Shown: positions 26,232 to 38,600 of the stretch, piece by piece | Layout: every line of letters starts with the position of its first letter | Position numbering within the stretch: position 1 is the stretch's first letter | Translations under genes and position numbers: made by a program | The notes under the pieces: generated by a model | The model's input: only the letters and a program-made list of their open reading frames with translations | The model's database searches: none | Told to the model about the DNA's origin: nothing | Assembly (NCBI RefSeq): GCF_018139145.2 | Contig: NC_059477.1 | Span: forward strand, 17,657,522 to 17,721,521 | Direction: 5' to 3' | Source: Gymnogyps californianus | Taxonomy: Eukaryota > Chordata > Aves > Accipitriformes > Cathartidae | DNA: 64,000 nucleotides

Positions 26232-26236
26232 ACCTA
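26232..26236. repeat. Target-site duplication, right copy
   Basis: ACCTA directly after the LTR's CA terminus, matching the left copy exactly. Confidence 0.85.
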
Positions 26237-28305
26237 TTATTGCTGTTTGACACTGATCTCTACAGAAGTCCAAAGTGCTAAATTTTTTACTTCTGGAAGG
26301 ATGATTTGGTCCATGCTCAAGCTGAAAATACAGCACATCTACATACACTGTCCATTTTTCTTCAATCACATCCTCACAGTACCATTCTCCAAGTTTCTGA
26401 ACATCAGCCAAAATATAAACATGTTACGTTGCAGCCTACTAGGGCAACTTATCTGTATCAAAGCAATCTGGGGACAGAGAATGAATGTAGAAAGAATGGA
26501 AGTCTAAACACCATGGGTTTTGTAGATGTTGATGGATTCTAGGTGACTTTTCTTATTAAAACTTGTTAGCCAGAGATGATAAGTAACCTATTACAAATGC
26601 TCAAAATGTCAGTTCTCCAGCCTCCACATATGAGAGAGAGAGATGCTAGGAAAATACAGGGGAAAAAATTTTAACGCATGAACTTCGGTTTAAAAAAAAA
26701 GACACCACCTGAGCATCTTACTAGTTGAGCTGTATGTCAGCTTTTCATTCTTTGACTACAGGAGCTGCTCGTGAATGAGACCTGAGTGCACTTGCCCTCA
26801 GACAACCTCCTCAAGAGCCTTTCCTTTCTTGTTGCTCTAAGGTCCTAGTTTGTATGCTCTCGTGCTCGCTCTCTTCCCCTTAATTAGATTTGTGGTAGTA
26901 GGTACCACACTTGCAGTGAATGTTGTACCACCTTGTCTTCTGGAAGGTCAGCACCTGATAGCTAGCTGGAAAAAAATGCATTCGTTTTTGTCATATTTAA
27001 TTTACCGTTGTTCTTTGCCTGTTTTACTGTCATTTCTCCTTAATGTTTTTGCTTTCTTTTCATCTCTCCTTCTCTGCCTTCTACTATTTATAATAACATT
27101 TTGCCCTTTCATTCCATACTCCTCTCTCACATATTATACTGTGTTTAAGCCCTTTTTTTCCCATCTTTCTCCTCTGTATTCGACTGTTTCTTCTCTCTCT
27201 CTTCCAGCACCTATCCTTACCCTTGTTGCTTCTTTAGCTCTTTAGCACCATCTATAAAGCAATAGCTGCATGATCACCTCAGACTGGTGCTCCAAAAGAA
27301 AGTGCTGTCCTCCTGCTTTCCTCCTCACCCATCATCTATTGTGCTTGTACCTGTTGTGCTTGCACAAGTGTATTGCATGCCCTCATAGCCAAAGAGGCCA
27401 TCAGGCAGTGTGGAGGGTCCATCTGTGCTGTAACACCACTGATTATGGATCTCTGAAGAGGCCTTCTTGGACAAAAGAAGAATCAAGAGATCTCTGAATT
27501 CTTGGGCCAGTGGGCGTTAGTAAAGTAGGGGACAGTGGGCGTTAGCAGAGTAGATGGGAGTTAATAGTTGTTTTAAAGGGAAGGGAAAAGAGATCTGTAG
27601 TTAAAGCTGTGAGTGTTTGTGTCCTGGAGATCACATTTTAGATGTGAGCTAGAGGGCAGGCTACAATGTTAAAACTGTGATGAGTGAGTCCTAAGACCTT
27701 GCTCTGCAACCAAAGACTGGTCTTCTCTGAGATGGGCTGTTGTATGCTGTTGAGAGGGAGGGGGAAATAGAAGGGAGCTACAGTGCGTAGAGCTAGCTAC
27801 ATGGTTAAACCTGAGCATGCTAGTGCATTGTAATGGCTTTAGCAAGGAACTATCAAACATTGCCAAAAAAAGAGACATTACAGTCATTGAACAAGTGGAG
27901 GGAGTGGGGGAAGCATACCTGCCAGTTCAGGGAGGGATATAGTCCTTGCCATTTTGACTTGCTATAATGCATAAACATACTGTGTGCTTATGGAACGTAT
28001 GAGACGCTTCTGCAGTTGACAGAGAAATTAAAAAAAAATAAATCCTTCAGACATCACAGAAAAAACAAGTATTAGTATTATTGTCAGCATGAGAGAATGT
28101 AGTATTTACTTGGGAAGACTGGTCATCTTGCTAGGTCATCTGAGTCTATATAAAACCCACATAAAGTTTCATAGAGGTTTGGTGTTGCCAAATGAGTCAC
28201 ATCTTCCAAGATCACAAGATTTGCTTAAAAATCAGAGAGGTTTATTTTTAATTGGGTTTCATTTTTATTTGCCTTTTTATGTCAAACCTGATTCATTTTT
28301 TCCAC
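26237..28305. other. Unique DNA, no gene seen
   Basis: Contains a short GA repeat at 26631-26643, a pyrimidine-rich stretch at 27000-27240 that produces a spurious hydrophobic frame of 131 codons, and a 25-base tandem duplication at 27508-27552. No gene or transposon recognised. Confidence 0.55.
27508..27552. repeat. 25-base tandem duplication
   Basis: CAGTGGGCGTTAGTAAAGTA (27508-27527) recurs as CAGTGGGCGTTAGCAGAGTA (27533-27552), with two differences in 20 bases. Two copies only. Confidence 0.9.
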
Positions 28306-28323
28306 TTTTTTTTTTTTTTTTTT
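28306..28323. repeat. Poly-T run (18)
   Basis: Uninterrupted 18-T homopolymer followed by AAAAAGG. Confidence 0.95.
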
Positions 28324-28875
28324 AAAAAGGAAAGGACTTTTAACAAGAATACCAAATATTTCAGGACATGTAATAAAATCATGTAGTTGCTGCCAAGTCA
28401 TGTTGGCAGGTAATTATCGAAGTAAATCCCCTTTTAGTAGAAAGAATGAGGAGTAGGAGGTTGTAGAATAAAATAAGATTAAGCTAAAGTTTCATATGTG
28501 CTGTTTTGAGTAACCAATAGTCACACCCTAGAGAGGTGTGTCATCACTGGAACAATATGTTTTGTTAAGGACTGGGTACAAAATTAATCTGTTCACAAAA
28601 ATTTTGTCTAGTATTTCTAGGTATGTGGAAGTTTGTTCCAAGTAGTTTGCTTTTCAAAGTCCTCTTCTACCCCTCCTCCCATCCCTTCACTTTTGTAAAA
28701 AACAAACAAGGAAATCAAGTAAATCTTAACTCTATACATTTAAGGCAAAGCACTGAAGTAGAAGGGTTATATACAAGGTTTCTTCCATAATCTTCAGTTT
28801 CTCTATGAGGAATTATCTCACGTTACTTTAACTGCAAATTGCATCAAATAAAAATCTGTCCCTAATGCTCTTGGA
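28324..28875. other. Unique DNA, no gene seen
   Basis: Ordinary AT-rich sequence leading into the pyrimidine tract. Nothing recognised. Confidence 0.6.
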
Positions 28876-29717
28876 TTTTTTCTTTTTTCCTTTTTCCTTT
28901 TTCCTTTTTCCTTTTTCCTTTTTCCTTTTTCCTTTTTTCCTTTTTTCCTTTTTTCCTTTTTTCCTTCTTTTTTCCTTTTTCCTTCTTTTTTCCTTTTTCC
29001 TTCTTTTTTCCTTTTTCCTTCTTTTTTCCTTTTCTTTTTTCTCTTTTTTCTCTTTTTTCTCTTTTCTCTCTTTTCTCTCTTTTCTCTCTTTCCTCTTTTT
29101 TCTCTTTTTTCTCTTTTTTCTCTTTTTCTCTTTTTTCTCTTTTTTCTCTTTTTTCTCTTTTTCTCTTTTTTCTCCTTTCTTTTCTCTTTTTTCTCCTTTC
29201 TTTTCTCTTCTCTTCTCTCTCTTCTCTCTCTTCTCTCTCTTCTCTCTCTTCTCTCTCTTCTCTCTCTTATCTCTCTCTTATCTCTCTCTTTCTCTCTCTT
29301 CTCTCTCTTTTCTCTCTCTTTTTTCTCTCTTTTTTCTCTCTTTTTTCTCTCTTTTTTCTCTCTTTTTTCTCTCTCTTTTCTCTCTCTTTTCTTTTTTCTT
29401 TTCTTTTTTCTTTTCTTTTTCCTTTTTTCTTTTTTTCCTTTTTCTTTTCTCTTTTTTTTTTTTTTTCCTTTTCCTTTTCCCTTTTTCCTTTTCCCTTTTC
29501 CCTTTTTCCCTTTTCCCTTTTCCCTTTTCCCTTTTCCCTTTTCCCTTTTCCCTTTTCCCTTTTCCCTTTTCCCTTTTCCCTTTTTTTTCCCTTTTTCCTT
29601 TTTGCCTTTTGCCTTTTTTCTTCTTCTTGCTTTCCTTTTTTCCTTTTTTTCTGTTTCCCCCTTTCCCCCCTTTCCCCCCCCCTTCCCCCCCCCCCCCTTT
29701 TTTTCCCCTTTTTTTTT
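28876..29717. repeat. 842-nt polypyrimidine/polypurine tract
   Basis: On the plus strand this is all C and T except six purines (A at 29269 and 29280; G at 29604, 29611, 29629 and 29653). There are two uninterrupted pyrimidine blocks, 28876-29268 (393 nt) and 29281-29603 (323 nt). It is built of successive blocks with different units: CCTTTTT/CCTTTTTT (28886-28970), a 17-base unit mixing CCTTC and TTTTTTCC (about 28963-29035), CTCTTTTTT (29041-29170), CTCTCTT (29205-29300), CTCTCTTTTTT (29300-29390), about ten perfect CCCTTTT units (29508-29580), then long C runs. Such mirror-repeat homopurine DNA can form triplex H-DNA. Its long open frames on both strands (Lys/Glu/Arg/Gly on one, Phe/Leu/Ser/Pro on the other) exist only because the units cannot make stop codons. 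They are not genes. Confidence 0.98.
29657..29708. repeat. C-run cluster (G-quadruplex motif on minus strand)
   Basis: C runs of 5, 6, 9 and 13 (29657-29661, 29665-29670, 29674-29682, 29685-29697) are separated by only 2 to 3 T's, and CCCC follows at 29705-29708. The minus strand therefore has a textbook G-quadruplex motif and the plus strand an i-motif, forming the end of the pyrimidine tract. Confidence 0.9.
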
Positions 29718-32384
29718 AATAAAACTCTTTCTATCCAGTATCCTTACTGGGATGCTCTTGGAAAAATTGTTTTGAAGATTCAGAAGTTCTGCACAGACCC
29801 CAGTTGTGGTGTACTGACACAGCACATCCCAAAGTAAGGGGATGCAGGGCATGGGCACCTCTTTTGGTTAGAAATTTATGATTTGAGTCCTAGCTTTCAG
29901 ATGACATGGCTTTTGCTTTTATAATAGGAAGAGGGTTTTTTTCCTCTTCATAGCAGAGGTTAATTTTAATTGTGCAAAAACAGTCTGTGGTGGATTTTAG
30001 TGGACAGTAGGTACTTGCCAGGGTAGCAGCAGCATTCTAAATGTTTTTATTCCATGTCCAAATTAGTCTTGTAAGTGACTTTTGAGCTAAACAAAAAGTC
30101 CCAAACCAGCTCCCTGCTGGTGTTTCTTTAAAGAAAGTCTTTTGTATCGGAGGAGACAAATTCAGCTGTGATGTAGTCAAGTGCTATGGAAAGATGGGGC
30201 ATTCGCTTTTGCAAACCTGAATTTAGCCTACTATTTAGATTTTTCTTGATACACTGTATTACTGTATTACTCTAAGTAGTACAGTAGTTCTGTAGGGAGT
30301 TTTTCGCTTGGTCAAAGATAGGATAAACCCAATTGCAGAACAGATATATTAAAATATATAACTTTAAAACTTCAGTGAAGTGACAACTTTTTTTTTTTTT
30401 TTATGGTTTTGTTACCTCAAATTAAGGTGGCACCAGCTACCGCCTGTCTCTGCATCACTTCTACATAGTCTGAAGGAGTATCATTCACCAATGAGAGTGA
30501 AGTAAAGTGTCCCAGCAGCTTTATGGGGCAAGGCATATTTCTCAGCAGCTCGAGTTCAAACTCTGCTCAAAACTTGCACCAAGTCAAAAAGGAGCTTGTG
30601 AGAACGTTCCCTTTGCTAGATCTATTGTGCAGAACTTTCTATTCTGCTGAACTAACTGTAGATGAGAAACATGCTTCTGGGTAAGTAATTCCATGTGGAG
30701 GCTGAAATCTGTCTTTCAACTAGCTGCATAATAGAATGCTGCATGCTTGCTCCAGCTGTATGGAAGGAGAAATACATGCACTGTTTTGCTGATTTATTTT
30801 TAACAGCAATCCATTAGTGAAAGCTGTACTCATTTGGTGTAGTTTAGGAACTGAGTAGTCGAATTAGGAAATATTAGCACTGTGGGTGCCTGTGATCTGG
30901 TTTTTTAGATACTTTTTATCTTTAGGTAAACTACGTCAGAGAAATACAAATGCCAAAATCAGCATTTGAACTTTAGCTTTTTTTTTCCCTGTTCAGATGG
31001 TAATCGTGACATTTTCTGAAGGAAGACTATAAATGAAAATTCTTGTTAGTAAGCCCATCGGAAGAATGTATTTCTTAAATATTAAAATAAATTCATTTCT
31101 TATTTGTGAGCATACTGATGGTTCACTGTAAAAGTTTAATGCTTGTTTATTGTATGTCTTTAATTTCCTTTTAGCATTTTGCCGCTAAATCCTGTTGACT
31201 GATATTATGTTATATAATAGTTTCAATAACCATAAATAGTAATAGCATTTGAAATAGGGAATGCTTTCATGTGTATTTTAAAGAACAACTTCAAATTATT
31301 GAGCTTATGAAATGTTAATACATTGCAGATTACACTGTACTGCTTAGCTGCAATGTTAAAAATGTGCACGATGCATTCAGAAAGTTCCTCTTAGGATGCC
31401 TTGTTAGGTTGAAAACTTAAATGCTCTCCTTCTATCCTCAAAGTCCTGTTTATAGTTAGACGATTAGCTCGTAGAAAACATTTTTAATTTTTTTTTTTTC
31501 ATACAAGGCAACCTTGTCTGGAGGAATGTCATTGGTAGTTTTTTCAGATGTTGAAATAAATACTAATAGAATGCTCATTTGCTGTGAATTCAATGTTATA
31601 AAATACCCTCTGCTTTGTGTAAGTATGATCATCCTTGGGCTGTGGCAAATTCTGTTTCATAGGATTCCACTGCTTTTAAAACTACTTCTTTTATCTCTCT
31701 CTTTTTTTAATAAAAATGATATGTATCCATTGACCATAATTTTTGGTTACTGTCACCTTGTTTTAACTTTCTAAAGGCATGAAAATGGCCTGGGGAGATT
31801 TTTTTATTAGGCAGAATTTAGGATTAGTGCAGTATTTAGCTCAGTCTGGTTAAATTGTTCAGATTTCCGCAAATTAGGTTGCGTATTTGTAGGTGCTTCA
31901 GTACTGTAAATACAGCTATTTCATAAGCATTTATCCCTTGTTCTCTTTCTCTCCATATATGTGTCTGTGACATTGTGCTTATGTTTTGTTTGATGATCAT
32001 AGTTTTACAGTTTGGGTGCTGAATTCTTTGTGGTAGGAAAATGCTCTCTGATTTTTCTAGACCTTTGCTTCTATGTGACATTTTGTGTATTCAGACAGAG
32101 TCATGATAATAATTTGCTGTGTTGCAAAGAAATACATGTTGTAGAAGGTTTTAACAGAGAAGTCTGAGAGAAATCTGGCAATTTGGTTGTTCCTGTTGCT
32201 CACTTATGTGATTTCAGCATTCTGTATTTAGAAATGTATTAATTCTCTCTGAACTTGGAGCAGTCCACACCTTCCATGCTGCCTTCAGGATGCTTAGTTA
32301 AACATCACTAGTCATAATTTCCATGTGCTACCATTATCATGGTAATGTCTAGATACACATTTATCTTTGGTTTTCCAGTGTAGC
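29718..32384. other. Unique AT-rich DNA, no gene seen
   Basis: Includes a 15-T run at 30388-30402. No gene or transposon recognised. Confidence 0.6.
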
Positions 32385-32650
32385 TCGTCTGACAGCCCAC
32401 AGAATGGGCCAGGCTGCTGTGCGTTGTCCACAGCAAACGGCTACTGGGGAGTGCAGACAGCCCAAAAATCTTGGGCTGTTCCTGACTCCTGGGAGACAAG
32501 GTGTAGGCAATGGGCAGTCTGTGCTGGCCAGGCGTCGTCTGTCTGCCGCTCTTGGCCAGCGGATGGCAAGCCCAAGCTGACACTGTCCTGGCAAAATGGC
32601 TTGCAAGCTGAGGGAAAGGAGCGAGGGTCTCAAGATTGGTGTCGAGCCTT
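32385..32650. other. Small GC- and CpG-richer island
   Basis: GC is roughly 58-67% over sample 60-base lines, against the visibly AT-rich surroundings. I count nine CpGs in about 265 bases. Frames of 91-123 codons are open on both strands over the same bases, which reflects the low stop density of GC-rich DNA and not coding. It could be a fragment of an old retroviral LTR, a regulatory element or a transcript start. None of these can be shown from sequence alone. Confidence 0.6.
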
Positions 32651-35600
32651 TGGGGACAGTTGCAATGTGATGAAAACAGTAGAGAAAATTCTGTCTATCC
32701 AGAAAGTGTAAAAAGAAAAAAACCAAGCCCAACCAACCAACAAACCCCAGTTTTAACTCATCAAAACTGCTTTATGCAGAAATGTGCAGCTCTGTTAAGC
32801 TGAGCGAGTTATTCTGTTGAGAGGGGAAACCCAATAAAACTGGGAAGCTTGTGCACCAAAGATGATAGGAATTTTGGCAAAAGCTGACCAACACAAATGC
32901 TGCCAGATGAGGAAAAATGTCCAGCCCTTGCTGGTGGCAGTGACTACCACTGACCTTGCTTTCGGGGAAGCAGGCACAGAGCTCTGAGTCATAGGGGCAA
33001 GAGGCAGCAATGGGCATCAGAAAGGGTCTTGGAAAGGGGGTGTTTGAACAGGACTCTGAACTTGTGGGAGGTGTCTGGGTAACGAAGGGTAGTACAGAAG
33101 TACTCCGTCATCACTTTCCCAATGATATTTCCTAATGATAGTAATTTAAAAAGCTTTCTTTGTAGGAAAGATGAAACCGACTTTACAGGTAAGCAAGAAT
33201 TTCAGTGATGGGCACTGGTAATGGGCAGTGCGCAAATAAAATTTGCGTCATAGGTTTGTGTTTAGATAGGTGAATATCACAGATGCGTGTACAGATTTCT
33301 TGGTTTTGCAAACAGATATTTGGGTTTGTTCAGTACTTGAAAATTTGGCCTTTGGGGAAAAGATGCTTTTATGTGCTGTAATACTAAAATGCTTTGAGCA
33401 AAGTTTAAAATCATTATATTCTATAGCTGTGGAGAACATTGAGATCTGTTGGAATGACTTATTCAGATATCCTTAGAGTTGATGGTGTATTCGTATTTGA
33501 ATAAATTCAGGAAAGATTCATCCTAAGCTGTTTCTATCCAGTACTGCTTTAAAGAAACAGGAAAATATAATCATTTTGTCACTTAAAGCTGCTTAAACCT
33601 TCAGGGGAAGAAGGGTTACTACTTAAATTTCAGATGAAAAGACTGTTTTGTGAATTCATCTGTATCATGTATTCATACCTGAATTAAAATGAGCCATGAT
33701 GTACTGCACTTTCTCGGGAACATTACATAAACTTCCTTGTTCTAAACCACACACAAGTTTGAAATGTGCAAACAGAACTGAAAGAAACTTTGCAGTAGTT
33801 TCTCCACAAGCAGGAAGCCTAATATTTACACAACAATCAATAGGGTAATGAACACAGAGACAAGCAGTACTCTCTCCTACAAAACTTGGTTTAACTGGTA
33901 AAAGAAGGTAGGATCTATCTGAACAACAACTTTCTTTTTAGTTAGATGTGTACGGTTGGGGATGGGTTTGGCTTGAATTCTGCGGAACCTTGTTGGCCGA
34001 GATTCGGAGTTGTGCAATTAAAACAAGGGATTGTTTAGAAGTATGTTATATTTGGAACAGTTTTCTCCTGCTTTAGTTTCTGGGATTTTGATCAGGTCTT
34101 TCATTAGCGTTTTCATGAGACTAAAGAAGATTAGTCGAGGAAAAATCTGATCCTGATACAGCTTGCTTTGGCCTAGATAAGGCATTTCTTTATGTACGAT
34201 TTACTTATATCTTCCTGTAATTCTTTGCTGTGATGTTTATTTCTGTTTGTCCTGTGTGCCTTTAGGGAGAAGTTCTGCCTCACTGTGGGCAGATAGGCAA
34301 AGGGAAGCAAGAACACAACAGACCTCAGTGCAACCAGAAAGGGACAAGAAGGGACAGGGGACAGTATACTTGTTATTTCTTGTTGTTGTCTGATCTACAG
34401 GGCTAATAATATTATCTGACAATAAAAGTTGGCAGTTTTCAATTCAAGCAAAAAGTTGCTGAATCCAAGAACTTGTAAGAGGAAGCTAAACCTGCCTTGG
34501 TTCCTCTTGTTTCCAAAATCCTTCTTGCAAGGACTCTGAAAAATGTTATTCCCCAAGTTCTGCGGGTAGGAACGATTACTAATCACATGTGCTACCTCCA
34601 AAGAATGGTTGAGAGAAAGGCCTACCAGTCCTCATACCCCTGGAGGAGACCTGTCCATTGGAAGGAGAGGAGGTAGCTGGAGTATTGAGACACTGTGCTA
34701 AATTTCAGTTTTGAGAGTGGATGTTTTGCTCTCTTACTCTGGTGGTCTTTTTCATTGCTCCAGTGGTTGGAGGGGACCAAGTGTGTGAAGGCTGTGGGTA
34801 TGTCATGAGCTTTAGAAGTAGCATGGTCCTTTCTGAGATTGGTCAGAGTTTTTGGAAGGTTGTTGAAATCTCTCTGGGGCAAAAGTGAGGGTAGGAACTG
34901 ATGATTTTTAACACTTCAGAAGGTACATCAATAGATCAAAGATTAGGTGGACAGGCTTAGGAGATTCTTCCAAATGTCAACAGTCAACAGAAATGTGAGA
35001 AGTTCCACAGAAATTTTAAGAATCCTTCACAATGGACAGCATCAGGTAATCCTAACTGGGTGATGTCTACCAGTTTTTCTTTGTTCAAACGCCTATGCCC
35101 TCCAGTTATTTATAATAGCTGTTCTCAGAAGTGACTTGAAATTTAAAACAATAATAAAAATTTAAACTAGGCAAGGAAAACTTCAACTGATAGACCGACA
35201 AATTATAAGCTACTGAAAAATGCGGTCTTACAATAAAAAGTATCGTGCAAACCTCCTAGTTATTCTAAATGTGTTGCCTATTGTAGTAATACAAGCCAGA
35301 TAGTGAAGTTCAGCTTATACTATGAAACCAAATTTAATTTTCTAGTCTATGTGATTGAAATCTCTGTTTTATTAGGTATTCCATTAACAGTCATTACTAA
35401 AGAGAAACGTGTCTCAGACTTGCGCATTTCGAAGGGCAGGGCTCCCTAAAGAACTTCTATATATACCCTTCAGGCATAGATCCAAACCAATGTCCAGTGT
35501 TCCCAGATAAAGCAGATTCCTTTATTTGAAGAGGTAATGATTGATATAACAGTGATAAGTGCAGTTGTCCACAAGCGATGAGGCATCTCACCAGCATTTA

Positions 35601-38600
35601 CAAGGTACTTCCCGTATGTTACTTTCAAAACCCACCTGTTGGCTGACTCAGGTCTTCATGTCTATGCAGAGCTCCATTTGGTATTGCTTTCTTATTTAGT
35701 ATCCTGCTTGTATGAGTGTGCTTGTGTGGTACTGGAATAAAAAAAAGAGACTTTCATATGTAGCTAGATTATATTCTGAAGTAATTTTTTCCTCTGTTTT
35801 TAGCAGATATTTAGACAGTAACTAAAATGTATGTCCTTGGTGATGCTGTGCTTTGTACTAAACTGAAGTTGATGACTAAAGAATCAGATTGTTCTTTTTA
35901 GATTTTATGAGGAATCTGAAGAGAGAGCGAGCTTTCAGAATGGAGGAAAGAAAATTTCTTTTTGAACTCTTCCTCTTTGTCATTCTACAACAATACATGC
36001 ATTGTTAAATGTCAAGACATTTGCTCGATGCAAAAGAATGCTCAAGTTCATCTCACCATATCTTTCTCCTTGTTACCTGTATTTCTTGTTCTTGCTCAGG
36101 AAAGCATGCAGTCATACTTTTTACCATATTACACAAAACCACCATATTACTTAATGACTTGGATGGTGTCTGTCCTAAGCCTATAGAATAGCCTGTTTTG
36201 GTTGATTGAGAAAAGGCTAAGAATAAAAGTAAAACCCCAAGACAAAACACTGCCGCCAAAAAACCCCAAACTATAGTTGTGTTCAACTTAGAATATTTTG
36301 TTTTGTTCATTGTAGTAAACAAACCAAAATATAATATATCCTTGTATATAATATATAATTGTTAAAATAGAATTATAACTATTGCAGACTCTGGAGACTT
36401 AAATTACTTTTATGTTATTTAAGATTACTTAGGGATACAGTCCTACAGTGTTCTTAGGAAAGTAGTTCTTGCTGACGTGTATCAGGAGGCCTTCATGAAA
36501 CTAGACTTAGAGGACAGAATGAAATAGTTACGTCAAGAGGCTAATAAGTCAGCCATAGGCCAGCTTTTCCTTTAGAAAGTGTGACATATTTAAAAAGCAA
36601 CATCCAGTGATTACTTTAAAATAAAGATGTAGTGTTGTTCTACATTCCTTGATTTTTTTTTTTTTGGTAGCCTATGTCTTAAGGGTAGATACCAAATCAG
36701 AAGAATTCTGAAAAGATGGCTAATTCTTAATCCCAGAAAAGTAGCTAAAGCATCTAAAGCATTGTTTTTCCCAGAATTCCACCTTTAAAGAGTTTGAAAA
36801 TATTTTGGAGGTTCCATGCTACTAAAAACAAATTTTGTTCTCTCTTTTAAGATTGAATTTAAGAGGATTATCTAGATTAGATATTGTGTTTGGCAATATC
36901 TTCCAGGGCTATTCTTAGGTTGATTCATGTGCTTTGCCTCCTGTGTAAAAATTAATAAGTCTGTTGATATTAACAACTGCTCTTTAGTGACTTGAGGTAC
37001 CATGTATTAATGTCTGTCAGCATATTGTGGTGGCACAGCTGAAACTTAGGTAGAAATGTCAATAATAGGTCTAAAAATAGTTCTGAAAAGTTCTTTGAAA
37101 AGCTACTGCCAGCTTCCTGAAATGACAGGTAGTAGCACAGCAGAACAAGAAAGCAGCCCTGCCTTGTGGACGGGTGAGGTTATCTCTGACGGAGAACTGA
37201 AGTACTGCATGTATGAGTAAATCATAGAAAAATCATGGCTGACTAGAAAGCCGATTTTTTTGTCCCTTTTGAGGGCTGAATATTAATCTAACTACAGGAC
37301 ATTCACTTATGAACTTTTAAAACTTACTCACTTTATAAAAAGGAGGCTGCAAGTCCTAAAGAAATAGCAATAGTTCAAAGATCTTAGTCTGAACATCCCT
37401 ACATGTATTGCATAGCTATTCAGATTTTTGGTAAGTACAAAAAAACTCATAGGAATTCATGACTTCTGTCCTGAAAGGTAATGTCCATAGCTAAATCTCT
37501 TCCTAACTCCCGGCTCTCTCCTTTCCCATGGTCTCGCAGAACCAAGAAGCTTCATTTAGTTTAATCCAAAAGCCTGTTTTCTCTCAGTTAGTCCCAAATC
37601 CCTAGAACTACAGATAATTTGGTAAAGTGCTTCCCTGTAAATAGAGGGTTTGTTAGTTAGGGTGCCTGGGAAGAGAGGCCATTTTGGAGATGTACATCAA
37701 GTTATGGGTAAGTGTGAGTCAGTGGCTGAGGCTGAGAAGGAAAATTGTATGAGTGAAGTATTTGCAACCTTTTTATTTTTAATGTGCTGTCTGAAACAGA
37801 AGGGAGGAAGAGACATCAGAACAGGTAGGGAGAGCATTGTGGTAGAGAATTACGGACGCAGTGGGGTTTCTCGAAAAAAAAAGCAAACCACAGAGGATAC
37901 AGTCAAGATCAGAGTTGGGACATCACTAATAGTGGGAAGAGAGACTTTACGCCAGGCTTGCTTAGAACTATAGGAAACTAAGGGCACTATAGACATGAAA
38001 AGAGAGTAATTCAAAGTGTTTAAAGCTTTTGAAAAGATTGAGGAATAAGGATAGATTCAATCCTACGGTTTAACTGAAAAAGTAATTTCTATGCTTGTGT
38101 GATTTTAATGGCACTGAAAGGGTAGCTGTTCAGCTAGTAAAAGATATAGGGAATACTTGGAGGTAAAGGAGTAGGGCGTCCATCTGTCTTTCCCAGTGTT
38201 CTTATAGCTTATGGTATGTGCCGAGCTATAAAGCTGAGTGACCAGGTTTTACAAGGTGCCCTGTGAATGTTGTTCTTTATCCTTAAATTGTTAGCTTGTA
38301 ATTCTGGTTTTGTTGGAAGTTTTGCCACTCACTGCAGTGGAATGAGGAGTTGGCCTTTGAAGTGGTATATTGTATTTCTGACATGCTTTAAAACAAAAGG
38401 CTGATCAGCATCTCGACTGCCTATCAGTTGCCTAATGTACTGCAGGTCAGTCTGTCATGGGGTGTAAGCTTCAGCTCAAAGTGTCTTGTGGCTGGCTTGC
38501 TCAGTCTTTATTTTTTACCCGTGTGAATCCTCTGAGGCTAGTGGAATTAATCTAATGGACAAGAGCATATGTGAGAATAGAAATAGGCTCAGCAATCCAC

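Noticed and set aside
26850..27245. Plus-strand frame of 131 codons that looks like a multi-pass membrane protein
   Set aside because: It lies in C/T-rich DNA, which automatically encodes Leu, Phe and Ser. No family resemblance, no exon structure.
28441..28470. GAGGAGTAGGAGGTTGTAG resembles the let-7 seed region
   Set aside because: The seed is broken by inserted bases and there is no complementary arm for a hairpin.
28818..29858. A 346-codon minus-strand frame rich in Lys, Glu, Arg and Gly, and a 284-codon plus-strand Phe/Leu/Ser/Pro frame
   Set aside because: Both come from the polypyrimidine/polypurine tract, whose units cannot form stop codons. They lack domain structure and overlap on opposite strands.
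36053..36322. Minus-strand frame with a clear hydrophobic segment resembling a signal anchor
   Set aside because: A single hydrophobic stretch in AT-rich DNA is common by chance, and no known protein is suggested.
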